From: JBBDIO01 sp040880365 | GTDB lineage: Bacteria; Chloroflexota; Anaerolineae; Caldilineales; Caldilineaceae | DNA length: 27,484 nt | NCBI GenBank assembly: GCA_040880365.1 | Contig: JBBDIO010000155.1 | Coordinates: 1-27,484, forward strand | Direction: 5' to 3' | Shown: positions 8,189-15,723 of the stretch, in pieces | Position numbering within the stretch: position 1 is the stretch's first letter | Layout of the letters: each line of letters opens with the position of its first letter | Notes under the pieces: model-generated | Seen by the model: only the letters and a program-made list of their open reading frames with translations | The model's database searches: none | What the model was told of the DNA's origin: nothing | Program-made: the position numbers and the translations under genes

Positions 8189-8218
8189 AGTGTACACCGA
8201 AATGGCGTTTTGTGGAAA
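8189..8218 (-). promoter_or_regulatory. Candidate sigma-70-type promoter for the pyrF-pyrE/pyrD genes
   Basis: Read on the minus strand, TTTCCA (8213-8218) and TACACT (8189-8194) are separated by 18 bases; each matches four of six consensus positions. They lie about 130 bases before the pyrF-pyrE start, in the gap after the histidine phosphatase stop. This is a by-eye match, with no supporting operator found. Confidence 0.3.
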
Positions 8219-8230
8219 AAGTAGAAAAAG

Positions 8231-8836
8231 TTATCCGACCGCGTTTGGGTAGGGGGTGAAGGCCACGGGCGCGAACACTAGCTTCATCGTCCACGGTGGC
8301 GATGTCTCTGCCAGAGATGCGTTGGCTGTGTCTGCGTTTTGTTCGATCCGCCAGATGCCGGCTGGGGGCATGGGATTGTTGTGATCAAACTGGGCGCGGA
8401 AGTGTTCCAGCTCGGCGACAGGCAGGCCCAGGCTGTGGAGCAGGAGCCGACTGGGGCCGCCATGAGTGACCAGCAGAGGACAATCGTGCGCGTGGGCTGT
8501 ATCCGAGGTGGCTGATGTCCACAGCGTATCCCAGAATGTCCGGCTGCGCACCGCGACCGCATCTTCGTTTTCGTCGCCGCGCCATTCGGCAATTTCCGGA
8601 GCGATGGTATAGGGCAAATTCAGGTGGGCGGCTATGATTTCGCCGGTGCGATGGGTGCGCGCCAGGGGGCTGACCAGAATGCGCGTAATGCCCTGATCGA
8701 GCAGAAATTGGGCGGCGGCGTGGGCTTCCGCTTCACCGGCCGGTGTGAGCGGGGGGCCGGGCGGCACATCATAGGGAATATCGGTGCGAGACCAGTCGGG
8801 CGTGGCATGGCGCATGAGAAATGCGAGTGGGCGCAT
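8231..8836 (-). CDS. Histidine phosphatase family protein (phosphoglycerate-mutase-like)
   Basis: A 201-residue protein with the branch-1 histidine phosphatase signature near its N-terminus (FLMRHATPDW, the RHA motif with the phospho-accepting His), LTPAGEAEAHAAA, VSPLARTHRTGEII (second catalytic Arg) and LLVTHGGPSRLLLHSLG, where the second catalytic His lies. Such enzymes remove phosphate from small metabolites or proteins; this length fits the GpmB/CobC/SixA-like range and the substrate is open. The ATG at 8836 is preferred over one five codons upstream because GGAAGGA sits at the right distance before it. It follows the SRP RNA and precedes the pyrimidine genes, with a gap of about 170 bases on that side. 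Confidence 0.87.
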   Translation of the reverse strand: MRPLAFLMRHATPDWSRTDIPYDVPPGPPLTPAGEAEAHAAAQFLLDQGITRILVSPLARTHRTGEIIAAHLNLPYTIAPEIAEWRGDENEDAVAVRSRTFWDTLWTSATSDTAHAHDCPLLVTHGGPSRLLLHSLGLPVAELEHFRAQFDHNNPMPPAGIWRIEQNADTANASLAETSPPWTMKLVFAPVAFTPYPNAVG

Positions 8837-8904
8837 AGGTTCCTTCCGCATGGGTTCGTGGGGGTTGGTTAAGATATAGGTGGTGACGTTGTGGGATGAT
8901 ACCG

Positions 8905-8938
8905 AAAAGTACCAAAAAGTAAAACAAAAAGTAAAAAT
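8905..8938 (-). terminator. T-rich terminator of the SRP RNA
   Basis: On the minus strand the long SRP terminal helix is followed by TTTTTAC, TTTTTG, TTTTAC and TTTTTGG runs. The helix plus the first T-run has the form of an intrinsic terminator, with later runs as backup. The repeated runs leave few alternatives on this strand. Confidence 0.6.
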
Positions 8939-9084
8939 CGTGTGCTTGAATCGCTTCGCCGGCCTCCAGGCACCCCCATGTCACCCAGAACGGCCTGCTT
9001 ACCGTTGCTGCCTTCCGACCCTGGCGGAGTTCACAGTGTTCTGCCGCACGGGACCCAGCACCGACGAAGCGATTCAAACACACG
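8939..9084 (-). ncRNA. ffs: Signal recognition particle RNA, small bacterial (4.5S) type
   Basis: The minus strand reads the SRP domain IV core: GGTCCCGTGCGGCAGAACA, then the CAGGGTCGGAAGGCAGCA segment with its GGAA tetraloop and conserved asymmetric loop, then the strand closing back through GGGGGTGCC. Bases 8939-8962 and 9061-9084 pair over some 24 positions to form the terminal helix, giving about 146 nt. The RNA binds Ffh and targets nascent membrane and secreted proteins to FtsY. It has no Alu domain, unlike the Bacillus form. It lies between tRNA-Ser (upstream) and the histidine phosphatase; the exact ends are estimated from the helix. Confidence 0.93.
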
Positions 9085-9110
9085 ATTTCTTCGATATTTC
9101 TTACTCTTCA

Positions 9111-9126
9111 AGATTTCGTGAAATCT
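9111..9126. promoter_or_regulatory. Inverted repeat upstream of the SRP RNA
   Basis: AGATTTCGTGAAATCT is a perfect 7-2-7 inverted repeat between tRNA-Ser and the SRP RNA, about 27 bases before the SRP 5' end, where a promoter -35 region or operator would lie. No T-run follows on either strand, so an operator or small hairpin is more likely than a terminator. Confidence 0.4.
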
Positions 9127-9207
9127 CATCAAACTACAGTCTTGTCACACGAATCTGTCGTGCCAAATTGCGAGACAATTACCCTGGTTCACAGGGAGTG
9201 TCATGAG

Positions 9208-9295
<88 letters not shown>

Positions 9296-9347
9296 AGGCC
9301 AATCAGGTTCAGCCATTTATACCATGCGACCGGGATTTTTGCAATTT

Positions 9348-10271
9348 TCAGGCCCGTGCTTGGAGCATGTGTTGCATATGTTCGGGGGTAAGCGTGCCCA
9401 GCACGCCCGTGACAGACAGGCCATATTCACGCGCGACCGTCGCCGTCCAGTTATCCCAGCAATAGACACGCACGTGGTCGAGCATAGAGAGGACGCCCCC
9501 CTCCTGCATAAGGCGGCGGCGGAAAAAGCGCAGGTGCTCCGGGCTGGGAAAGAAAATGGCATCGACGCCGCCCTGAAACAGGTAGGCGGCGACCGGATCG
9601 CCCCCGCGCCCCATGAAGCGGCGATAGACGGGCACAGGTGTGACAGTATATCCCCGCCGTCTCAGCTCCCCAAGCAGTGGTTCATGGGCCTGGGCTGCTA
9701 CCGGCATAATAAGAGGTGCGGAGGTGGGAATCGACTCGGTAACTGTGGTTGCCGCTGCGTCTGGATTTGTATCTTGGATGGTGAGGTCGGTGTGTATTGT
9801 TTGCAGGCGCAGAATGGACCCATTTTGGCGGAGATCCGTGTCAGTGTCGGACTCAATGTCGGACCCGGAGAGGGCAAACGCTGCCGCTCTGCCGACGGTA
9901 GCAATCGGGAGTTGGGTACGCAGGTCAGACAAATAGGGTGTCAGGGCGTGTACGGCGGCATGGGATGTGAGTAGAAGCCAGGGCGTGGTGGAAGCCGGTT
10001 TATGCGGCGCAGATGGGTTGTCTGCGTCGGGTGCGGCGGGCACGCTTGCGTTCAGGCTTTCCTGAATTTCTGCCGCGGGCAAGGGTTCTGTGCGCACGCC
10101 GGGGTAATAAAACAAGGTCGCGCCCGCACGCGTCAGAGCATCGGCAAGCGGCGCAAATTCATTGTTTGCAACCGGCAGCACACACGAAAATGCTTCCACT
10201 GTGGTGCTATCTGGTGGTTGGGCAGAATTTTGACTTGTCATAAGTATCTTTACGCTTTGCGTCCCATGCAA
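9348..10271 (-). CDS. hemD: Uroporphyrinogen-III synthase (HemD-like)
   Basis: A protein of up to 307 residues resembling uroporphyrinogen-III synthase, which closes and inverts ring D of hydroxymethylbilane on the way to haem, sirohaem and corrinoids. Recognisable pieces of the two-domain HEM4 fold are ADALTRAGATLFYYPGV, WLLLTSHAAVHAL, IATVGRAAAFAL, the start of domain 2 at LLGELRRRGYTVTPVPVYRR, VDAIFFPSPEHLRFF and the closing LTPEHMQHML. Sequence conservation is always low in this family, so the call rests on the motif order. Two acid/Asn/Thr-rich stretches (near 75-95 and 136-170) are longer than usual. The ATG at 10271 has GAGG eight bases before it; a second at 10241 is possible. No other haem gene is nearby. 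Confidence 0.75.
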   Translation of the reverse strand: MHGTQSVKILMTSQNSAQPPDSTTVEAFSCVLPVANNEFAPLADALTRAGATLFYYPGVRTEPLPAAEIQESLNASVPAAPDADNPSAPHKPASTTPWLLLTSHAAVHALTPYLSDLRTQLPIATVGRAAAFALSGSDIESDTDTDLRQNGSILRLQTIHTDLTIQDTNPDAAATTVTESIPTSAPLIMPVAAQAHEPLLGELRRRGYTVTPVPVYRRFMGRGGDPVAAYLFQGGVDAIFFPSPEHLRFFRRRLMQEGGVLSMLDHVRVYCWDNWTATVAREYGLSVTGVLGTLTPEHMQHMLQARA

Positions 10272-10374
10272 TGGGCCTCGCGGGCGGCTGCATCACGAAT
10301 TTGGCCGGATTGTGGCTATGTTGGGCGATTATGAGACAGGATCGCGGAGAATGGTTCATAAACAATCTGATTGG

Positions 10375-10404
10375 ATCAAACAACAAAGCCCGTACCTGTG
10401 TCAA
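10375..10404 (-). promoter_or_regulatory. Candidate promoter for hemD
   Basis: On the minus strand a perfect -35 TTGACA (10399-10404) is followed after 18 bases by TTTGAT (10375-10380), four of six to the -10 consensus. It would start a transcript about 100 bases before the hemD ATG at 10271. The perfect palindrome at 10426-10441 lies just upstream, where a regulator could act. Confidence 0.4.
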
Positions 10405-10425
10405 TGTGTCTTGAAAACGCGGGCC

Positions 10426-10441
10426 GTGTCGCGCGCGACAC
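10426..10441. promoter_or_regulatory. 16-base perfect palindrome, possible operator
   Basis: GTGTCGCGCGCGACAC reads the same on both strands. It lies about 22 bases upstream of the candidate hemD -35 box, a common place for an activator or repressor dimer. No T-run follows on either strand, so it is not a terminator. Confidence 0.4.
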
Positions 10442-10566
10442 AAACTAAGGACTTCGCGGTGGTCGCGTTCGCGCAAGATTTTCAAAATAGCGTTTGTTCT
10501 CACGACAAACTTAATCAAACCGGGTGGTGACTGATGCCAGCTCGCCCAGCGGCTTCCACTAACTTA

Positions 10567-10596
10567 ACTATAACAGAATCGGCGGATTTTTGCACA
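10567..10596 (-). promoter_or_regulatory. Weak second promoter-like pair upstream of hemD
   Basis: On the minus strand TATAGT (10567-10572) matches five of six -10 positions; the -35 position 18 bases upstream, TGTGCA, is poor (three of six). It sits in the AT-richer half of the gap after the TPR gene. AT-richness alone could produce such a match. Confidence 0.25.
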
Positions 10597-10742
10597 TGAC
10601 ATAAAAGATCGTGCACGTGAGCCTGTGGGGGGTGCAGGACTATCTTTCCGTGTGAAATCATTGTGAATTGGTATAGTTCCTGAGTGAAATCAATAGTGTC
10701 GGTGCGGCGATCAATTTTATTTCAAGGGAGAATTGCGGGCCG

Positions 10743-13523
10743 TCAGCCTTGCAGTTCGGCAATCTGGTCGGTGGCGAGTTGGCGTAGTTCTTCACTATCG
10801 GCGAGCGTCAGGGTTTGCTGGAAATCGGCCAGGGCCTGGTCGGTATCGTTCAGGTCGCGGTGTACAAGGCCACGGGTATAGTAGGCTACTGCCAATTGGG
10901 GTTGCAGGCCGATGGCGGCATCCAAATCGGCCAGTGCATTGGCGCGGTCTGCGGCGTTTAGGTAGACCGTTGCGCGATTCACATGGGCCATGGCGAATTC
11001 GGGGTTCAATTCTAGTGCGCGTGAATAGTCGGCAATGGCGTCTGCGGGTTGCGACGCGGCGGCGTAGAGGTTGCCGCGCAGGAAATAGGCCGCAGGAATA
11101 CTGCCGTCCAGTTCGATGGCGGTGTTGAGATCGGCCAGCGCGGCGTCGGTCTGCTGCAAGGCCAGATAGGCATTGGCGCGATTCAGATAGGCGGGCAAGA
11201 GTTCGGGTGCCTGGGTCAGGACCAGGGTGTACTCTGACACCGCCGCATCGTGTTCGCCGCGGCGCAGATAGAGATTGGCACGGGCATAGCGCGCGTTGAT
11301 ATTGGCCGGGTCCAGGGTGGCTGCGGCATCCAGATCGGCCAGAGCCAAATCGGGGGCGCCCGCCTGGCTATGCAGTCCGGCACGCGCAATCAGCGCGTCT
11401 ATATTAGTGGCATCCAGCGCCAAAAGCGCATCGTAATCTGCCAGTGCCGCGTTGGTATTTCCGGCTTCTTCATGGGTGCGGGCGCGGCTGAACAGGGCCT
11501 CGTTCGACATTGGGTCCAGCGCCAGCGCGCGATCCAGATCAGCGATGGCACCCGTATAGTTGCCCTCCCTACGCAGCATAGACGCGCGGCTCACCAGGGT
11601 CGACACACTCGTCGCTTCCAGGTCGAGTAGCGCACTCAGATCGGCGAGGGCTTCGTCCGTGCGATTGGCCTCATCCAGCAAGCGCGCGCGGGAGGCATAG
11701 GCGCTCGCCAGTGTTGGATCCAGCGTCAGGGCGGCGGTCAGGTCTTCGATAGCGGCAGCGGCGTTATCCATTTCAATATGCAGGCCGGCGCGTTGAACAT
11801 AAAGCGCGGCATTGGTGGCATTGAGTGCCAGCAATGCATCGAAATCGGCCAGGGCCGCTGGGAGATCCCCTTGTTCGCGAAAGAGGTCGGCCCGCGCCAG
11901 ATAGCTGTTGACGTCGTTGGGGGCAAGTTCGAGCGCGGCGCTGTAGGCTGCCAAAGCCGCTTCAGTGTCCCCGGCTGCGACGAGTACACGCCCATGCGCG
12001 GCATGGACAAAGGCCGATGGAGCCAAGGCCAGCACATATTCCAAATCGGCAATAGCACGCTGGGGATCGCCGAGTGCACTGTGGATATTGGCGCGCCCCA
12101 GACGCGCGTCTACATCGTCGGGGGCGATTGCGATGGCTTGCGTATAGTCACTGAGCGCCGCATCCAGATCGCCCAGCAGTTCGTGGGTGCGCGCGCGACC
12201 TGTGCGGGCCGTGGTGAGATCGGGGTTGATCTCCAGGGCCGCTGTGTAGTCGCGCTGGGCTTCGGCCAGGTTGCCCAATGCGCGCTGAGCATCGGCGCGG
12301 CCAATCCAGGCAGCTGTGGCTGTGTCTGTGGGTATGGCGTCCAGATCCAGCAGGTTCGAAAAGTCGGCAATCGCCGCGATCAGATCGCCCTGTTCCGCAG
12401 CCAGCGTGGCGCGATTGAGCAGGGCTGATTGGTGGTTGGGTTGCGCGTCCAGGACGAACGTGTAGTCGGCATGGGCTTCATCGAGGCGGTCCAGGTTGCG
12501 CAGGAGTGCGGCGCGGCTGGTGCGGGCGGTGATATTGGCGGGATCCAGTTCGAGCAGGGCGGCATAGTCGGCAAGTGCCGCGTCCATCTGATCCAGCTGC
12601 GTGTAGAGACGCGCCCGATTGCTATACGCTGTGATCAGGCTGGGGTCGAGTGCCAGCGCCGCCGTGAGATCGGCCAGCGCTGAGGTGGAATCGCCGGCCT
12701 GCGTGGCGAGGTTCGCGCGCTGGACCAGAGCCATGGGATCGTCGGGTTCCTGTTCTACCAACAGATCGTAGTCGGCGCGTGCCGCCTCGGATTCGCCCAG
12801 TTGTTCGGCTATGCGTGCGCGTGCAGTGCGCGCGGCGCGGTTTTCGGGGTCCAGCTCTAGCGCCGTAGTATAGGATTCCTGCGCGCGGGCGAGTTCCTCG
12901 GCGACTTCAAAGAGCTGGCCGCGCTCATAGTGCAAGTTCGCATCGTCGGGCGCAAGCGTCAGGGCTTTGGCAAGCTCGGCCAGGGCGCGTTCGACATCGC
13001 CTTGACCGGCAAATGCTGCGGCGCGCCCGGCATAGGCCGTCACCAGTTCGGGGTCCTGGTCGAGTGCGCGTTCATAGTCGAGGAGCGCGGCGGCATAGTC
13101 CCCTTGTTGCGCGTGGAGGTTGGCGCGTCCCAGGAGCGATGGCAGATGCGCAGGGTCAACCGTGAGGGCGCGATCCAGCAATTCCAACGCGCGCGCCGCA
13201 TCTGGGACGAGCAGCGCGTCGGCGGCCTGGGTATAGAGTTCCAGCGCAGATGCCTCAGTCGCCGCATCACTGCCGGATGTTTCAGCGCCAGACGTCTCTG
13301 GGATGATGGGCGCGGCTGCCGAATTTGCAGGTACGCCTGTATCTGATGGCGGCAGGGTTTGTATAGGTTGACAGGCCGCGAGCAGCAGCGTGAGGATCAA
13401 CACCAGGAAGCCACCGGCTTGAAAAGTGGATCGGCGACGCGGCGCGCAGGATTCAAAATGTGCGCGTGCTGCGAGGCGAGGTGTGATTGACGGCGTAAAA
13501 TGGCGTAATGGATGTGAGCGCAT
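10743..13523 (-). CDS. TPR-repeat lipoprotein (about 24 tetratricopeptide repeats)
   Basis: A 926-residue predicted lipoprotein made almost wholly of TPR units. Starting at the ATG at 13523, a basic region of about 33 residues is followed by a hydrophobic core ending LLLAAC, a lipobox with Cys51 to be lipidated; an acidic Ser/Thr/Ala-rich spacer follows (about 52-90). Then come 24 consecutive 34-residue repeats, seen as 24 successive A-D-Y/L/F...A-L-x-L-D/A-P helices (for example ADLTAALALDPSLI and ADYSRALELNPEFA). The array should form a superhelix outside the membrane that holds proteins or peptides together. Upstream in-frame ATGs at 13637 and 13619 would bury the signal sequence, so they are less likely. 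It stands between the phosphatase and hemD with gaps of about 260 and 470 bases, so it is probably its own unit. No enzyme domain was seen. Confidence 0.88.
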   Translation of the reverse strand: MRSHPLRHFTPSITPRLAARAHFESCAPRRRSTFQAGGFLVLILTLLLAACQPIQTLPPSDTGVPANSAAAPIIPETSGAETSGSDAATEASALELYTQAADALLVPDAARALELLDRALTVDPAHLPSLLGRANLHAQQGDYAAALLDYERALDQDPELVTAYAGRAAAFAGQGDVERALAELAKALTLAPDDANLHYERGQLFEVAEELARAQESYTTALELDPENRAARTARARIAEQLGESEAARADYDLLVEQEPDDPMALVQRANLATQAGDSTSALADLTAALALDPSLITAYSNRARLYTQLDQMDAALADYAALLELDPANITARTSRAALLRNLDRLDEAHADYTFVLDAQPNHQSALLNRATLAAEQGDLIAAIADFSNLLDLDAIPTDTATAAWIGRADAQRALGNLAEAQRDYTAALEINPDLTTARTGRARTHELLGDLDAALSDYTQAIAIAPDDVDARLGRANIHSALGDPQRAIADLEYVLALAPSAFVHAAHGRVLVAAGDTEAALAAYSAALELAPNDVNSYLARADLFREQGDLPAALADFDALLALNATNAALYVQRAGLHIEMDNAAAAIEDLTAALTLDPTLASAYASRARLLDEANRTDEALADLSALLDLEATSVSTLVSRASMLRREGNYTGAIADLDRALALDPMSNEALFSRARTHEEAGNTNAALADYDALLALDATNIDALIARAGLHSQAGAPDLALADLDAAATLDPANINARYARANLYLRRGEHDAAVSEYTLVLTQAPELLPAYLNRANAYLALQQTDAALADLNTAIELDGSIPAAYFLRGNLYAAASQPADAIADYSRALELNPEFAMAHVNRATVYLNAADRANALADLDAAIGLQPQLAVAYYTRGLVHRDLNDTDQALADFQQTLTLADSEELRQLATDQIAELQG
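10770..13250 (-). repeat. Degenerate 102-base coding repeat array (24 TPR units)
   Basis: The TPR array gives about 24 tandem, diverged copies of a roughly 102-base unit. Copies differ clearly at DNA level, so this is old protein-level duplication and not a recent expansion. One unit (the ninth, ending LLDLDAIPTDT) carries two extra residues. Confidence 0.75.
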
Positions 13524-13680
13524 AGGTTCTTTTTTTTGCGTCGATTGAGCCGAAACGGTTGTGTTCACGCGGCGCGGTTTTGCCGGCGTGAGAATAGGCG
13601 GATTGGGGTTGGCAGACATCCCACCCGCAGATGACACACGCGCGCGTGCGCGCAGGCATCTACTATTGATGACGATGAAG

Positions 13681-13700
13681 CGCGCGAATAAGTTCGCGCG
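13681..13700. repeat. Perfect 8-bp hairpin in the gap before the TPR gene
   Basis: CGCGCGAA (13681-13688), loop TAAG, TTCGCGCG (13693-13700). It lies in the 261-base gap between the phosphatase stop (13785) and the TPR lipoprotein start (13523). There is no U-run on either strand; it could end transcription weakly, protect a 3' end, or serve as an operator. Confidence 0.5.
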
Positions 13701-13784
13701 AGTGTGGCGTGTGGGGAAATTCGCAGGGCGCGAATCCTGTGCGTTTGCGCGTAGTGGATGATGTCCTGGCGGGGGTGATCCGCG

Positions 13785-14264
13785 TTATTCAGATTGGGCG
13801 ATGTGGGATTGGGCGCGTTGCCGAATGGTGGGGAGGCCCTGGGTCAGCAGAGATTGCAGATGCTGTGCAGTGGTACGATAGTCGTCGAGCGTGCCCGCCA
13901 CGGGATCCTGGATGTCGAAGGCTGGACCTGCCATCGCCGAGAGGAGCGCGATCCGGTCGGCGTGGTCGGGGAACTCCATTACTAATGCTTCGCGATGTCC
14001 ACTTTCCATGACCAGAATCAGCTGCTGGCGCGTGACTATGTCCCCTGTAATCGCGCGTGAAAGATGATGGCGGATGTCCAGACCGATTTCGGCCATGACC
14101 GTCTGCGCGTGGGGCATGGCAGGCAGGCCGTCGCGAGTCCAGGTGCCGGCGGATTCCACCTGCCACGGTGTGGGGCCGTCGTTTGCGAGCAACTGGCGCA
14201 GGATCGCCATCGCCATCGGCGAGCGACAGCGATTGGCGGTGCAGACTAGCAACACATTGGGCAT
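13785..14264 (-). CDS. Low-molecular-weight protein-tyrosine-phosphatase family protein
   Basis: A 159-residue cytoplasmic phosphatase. The P-loop VCTANRCRSP (7-16) gives Cys8 as nucleophile, Arg14 for phosphate binding and Ser15; the general acid is Asp120 in the DP motif (IQDP 118-121). This is the full family length. In exopolysaccharide clusters such enzymes (Wzb type) dephosphorylate the tyrosine kinase that controls polymer export; the UDP-sugar dehydrogenase 50 bases upstream fits that role, but no kinase lies in the window. Arginine phosphatases of the YwlE type carry Thr at the residue after Asn in the P-loop; here it is Arg12, which argues against that activity. The start at 14264 is set by the family N-terminus, and the ribosome site is weak. 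Confidence 0.88.
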   Translation of the reverse strand: MPNVLLVCTANRCRSPMAMAILRQLLANDGPTPWQVESAGTWTRDGLPAMPHAQTVMAEIGLDIRHHLSRAITGDIVTRQQLILVMESGHREALVMEFPDHADRIALLSAMAGPAFDIQDPVAGTLDDYRTTAQHLQSLLTQGLPTIRQRAQSHIAQSE

Positions 14265-14313
14265 GGGTACTCGGTTTTTCGCGGGTGCACGTAGTTCATG
14301 GTTTGTTTTGCGT

Positions 14314-15723
14314 CTAGAGAATGTGGCGCGTGTCGATGACCAGCTGCGCGTTGTCACGGATCCATTGCCACGGATAGTTGGAATGATCGGTCACGATAAT
14401 GACGCAGTCGGCGCGTGCCACTGCCTCTTCCAGGTTGGGCGCACCGACCATTTCCAACCCATCGGCGTGCAACGTGGGCACATAGGGATCGTGATAGGCA
14501 ACGTGTGCGCCTTTGCCCTGCAACAAGTGGATGATATCCAGGGCCGGCGATTCGCGTGTGTCGCTTACGTCCCGTTTGTAGGCCACACCCAGCACCAGGA
14601 TATGGCTGCCTCGCACGGGTTTGGCGGCATCGTTCAGGGTGTCCTGGACGCGTTGCACCCAGAACGCGGGCATACTTGTGTTGACTTCGCTGGCAAGCTC
14701 GATAAAGCGCGCGGTGTAGTCTAGTGTGCGCATTTTCCACGATAGATAGTGGGGATCGATGGGGATACAGTGCCCACCCAGACCGGGACCGGGCGTGAAT
14801 TTCATGAAGCCAAAGGGTTTGGTGGCGGCGGCGTCGAGAATTTCCCACGCATCCAGATCCAGCTTGTCGCACATGAGCAGGAGATCGTTCGCCAGTGCAA
14901 TATTGACCGAGCGGAAGGTGTTTTCGAATAGCTTCACCATTTCGGCGGCAGCGGGTGAGGAGACGGGCACAATGGTCTCGATGGCGCGCCCGTAGTAGGC
15001 GGTTGCCATTTCCAGGCACGCAGGGGTGGCGCCGCCCAGCACTTTGGGCGTGTTGCGCGTGACCCAGTCGGTGCGCCCTGGGTCCACGCGTTCGGGCGAA
15101 AAAGCCAGAAAGAAATCCGTGCCGGCTTCAAATTCGCGGTGGTGATTTTGGCGCGCATGTTGCTGGATGGCGGGCAACAGGATTTCGGTGGTTGTGCCGG
15201 GATAGGTCGTGGATTCCAGCACAATTACCTGCCCGGGTTGCAGATGGCGGGCAATGGACTCTGTGGCGCTGATAATGAACGACAAATCGGGATCGCCGGT
15301 TTTGCGGAGAGGAGTGGGTACGCAAATCGATACGGCGTCGCAGGTTTCGAGTACCGAATAATCGGTGGTAACGCGCAATTTTCCTACGGCGTGGTTGTTT
15401 TGAGATTCCATGCCGGATGTGGGGGCGGTTTGGTCTGCTCCCTGGGCAAGGGCGACGTGGGCGGGCTGCGTTTCCGCGGCAAGGCTCACTACTGCGCGCA
15501 GCTCTTCGCTGGCGACGTCGCTGATATACGATTCGCCGCGATTGATAGCATCAATCTTGCGCTGGTCGAGGTCAATGCCCGTAACCTGATAGCCGGCCTG
15601 CGCCAGCGTGATTGCCAGAGGGAGGCCCACATAACCCAGGCCGACGACGGCGACGTGCGCGTGGCCGTTCGAGAATTTTTCGGGGGAACGGTGGCTACTG
15701 GGCGTCGTGTGGCTGTTTTTCAT
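14314..15723 (-). CDS. Nucleotide-sugar dehydrogenase (UDP-N-acetylglucosamine/UDP-glucose 6-dehydrogenase family, WbpA-like)
   Basis: A 469-residue NAD-dependent enzyme that oxidises C6 of a UDP-sugar to a uronic acid for surface polymers. The Rossmann loop is VVGLGYVGLPLA (26-37); Lys264 (EMVKLFEN) and Cys319 (GGHCIPIDPHYLSWK, 316-330) are the catalytic residues; the C-terminal UDP-binding domain has VLGVAYKRDVSDTRESP (377-393). FSPERVDPG and IPIDPHYLSWK are closer to the WbpA/TviB-type UDP-GlcNAc(A) dehydrogenases than to UDP-glucose dehydrogenase. Residues 82-113 are an extra Gln/Ala/Asn-rich stretch of about 28 residues where relatives have a short turn. Its ATG overlaps the stop of the glycoside-hydrolase-like gene by one base (TAATG), so the two are coupled. 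Confidence 0.92.
   Translation of the reverse strand: MKNSHTTPSSHRSPEKFSNGHAHVAVVGLGYVGLPLAITLAQAGYQVTGIDLDQRKIDAINRGESYISDVASEELRAVVSLAAETQPAHVALAQGADQTAPTSGMESQNNHAVGKLRVTTDYSVLETCDAVSICVPTPLRKTGDPDLSFIISATESIARHLQPGQVIVLESTTYPGTTTEILLPAIQQHARQNHHREFEAGTDFFLAFSPERVDPGRTDWVTRNTPKVLGGATPACLEMATAYYGRAIETIVPVSSPAAAEMVKLFENTFRSVNIALANDLLLMCDKLDLDAWEILDAAATKPFGFMKFTPGPGLGGHCIPIDPHYLSWKMRTLDYTARFIELASEVNTSMPAFWVQRVQDTLNDAAKPVRGSHILVLGVAYKRDVSDTRESPALDIIHLLQGKGAHVAYHDPYVPTLHADGLEMVGAPNLEEAVARADCVIIVTDHSNYPWQWIRDNAQLVIDTRHIL

Larger units (their letters stand above)
10272..10742. other. Intergenic region of about 470 bases between the TPR lipoprotein gene and hemD
   Basis: No credible gene was found. 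A minus-strand frame of about 100 codons crosses much of it, but it runs into hemD and has no family resemblance. The half next to the TPR gene (about 10550-10740) is visibly richer in A and T than the coding DNA around it. The region holds two promoter-like pairs on the minus strand and a 16-base perfect palindrome. No intrinsic terminator for the TPR gene was seen. Confidence 0.6.

Noticed and set aside
8062..8230. PyrR-type attenuator upstream of the pyrimidine genes
   Set aside because: Only a short GGCGCG/CGCGCC stem was seen, with no T-run and no recognisable anti-terminator or PyrR-binding loop.
10207..10518. Minus-strand frame of 103 codons in the gap before hemD
   Set aside because: It overlaps the hemD start, contains the promoter candidate and the palindrome, has no good ribosome site and looks like no known protein.
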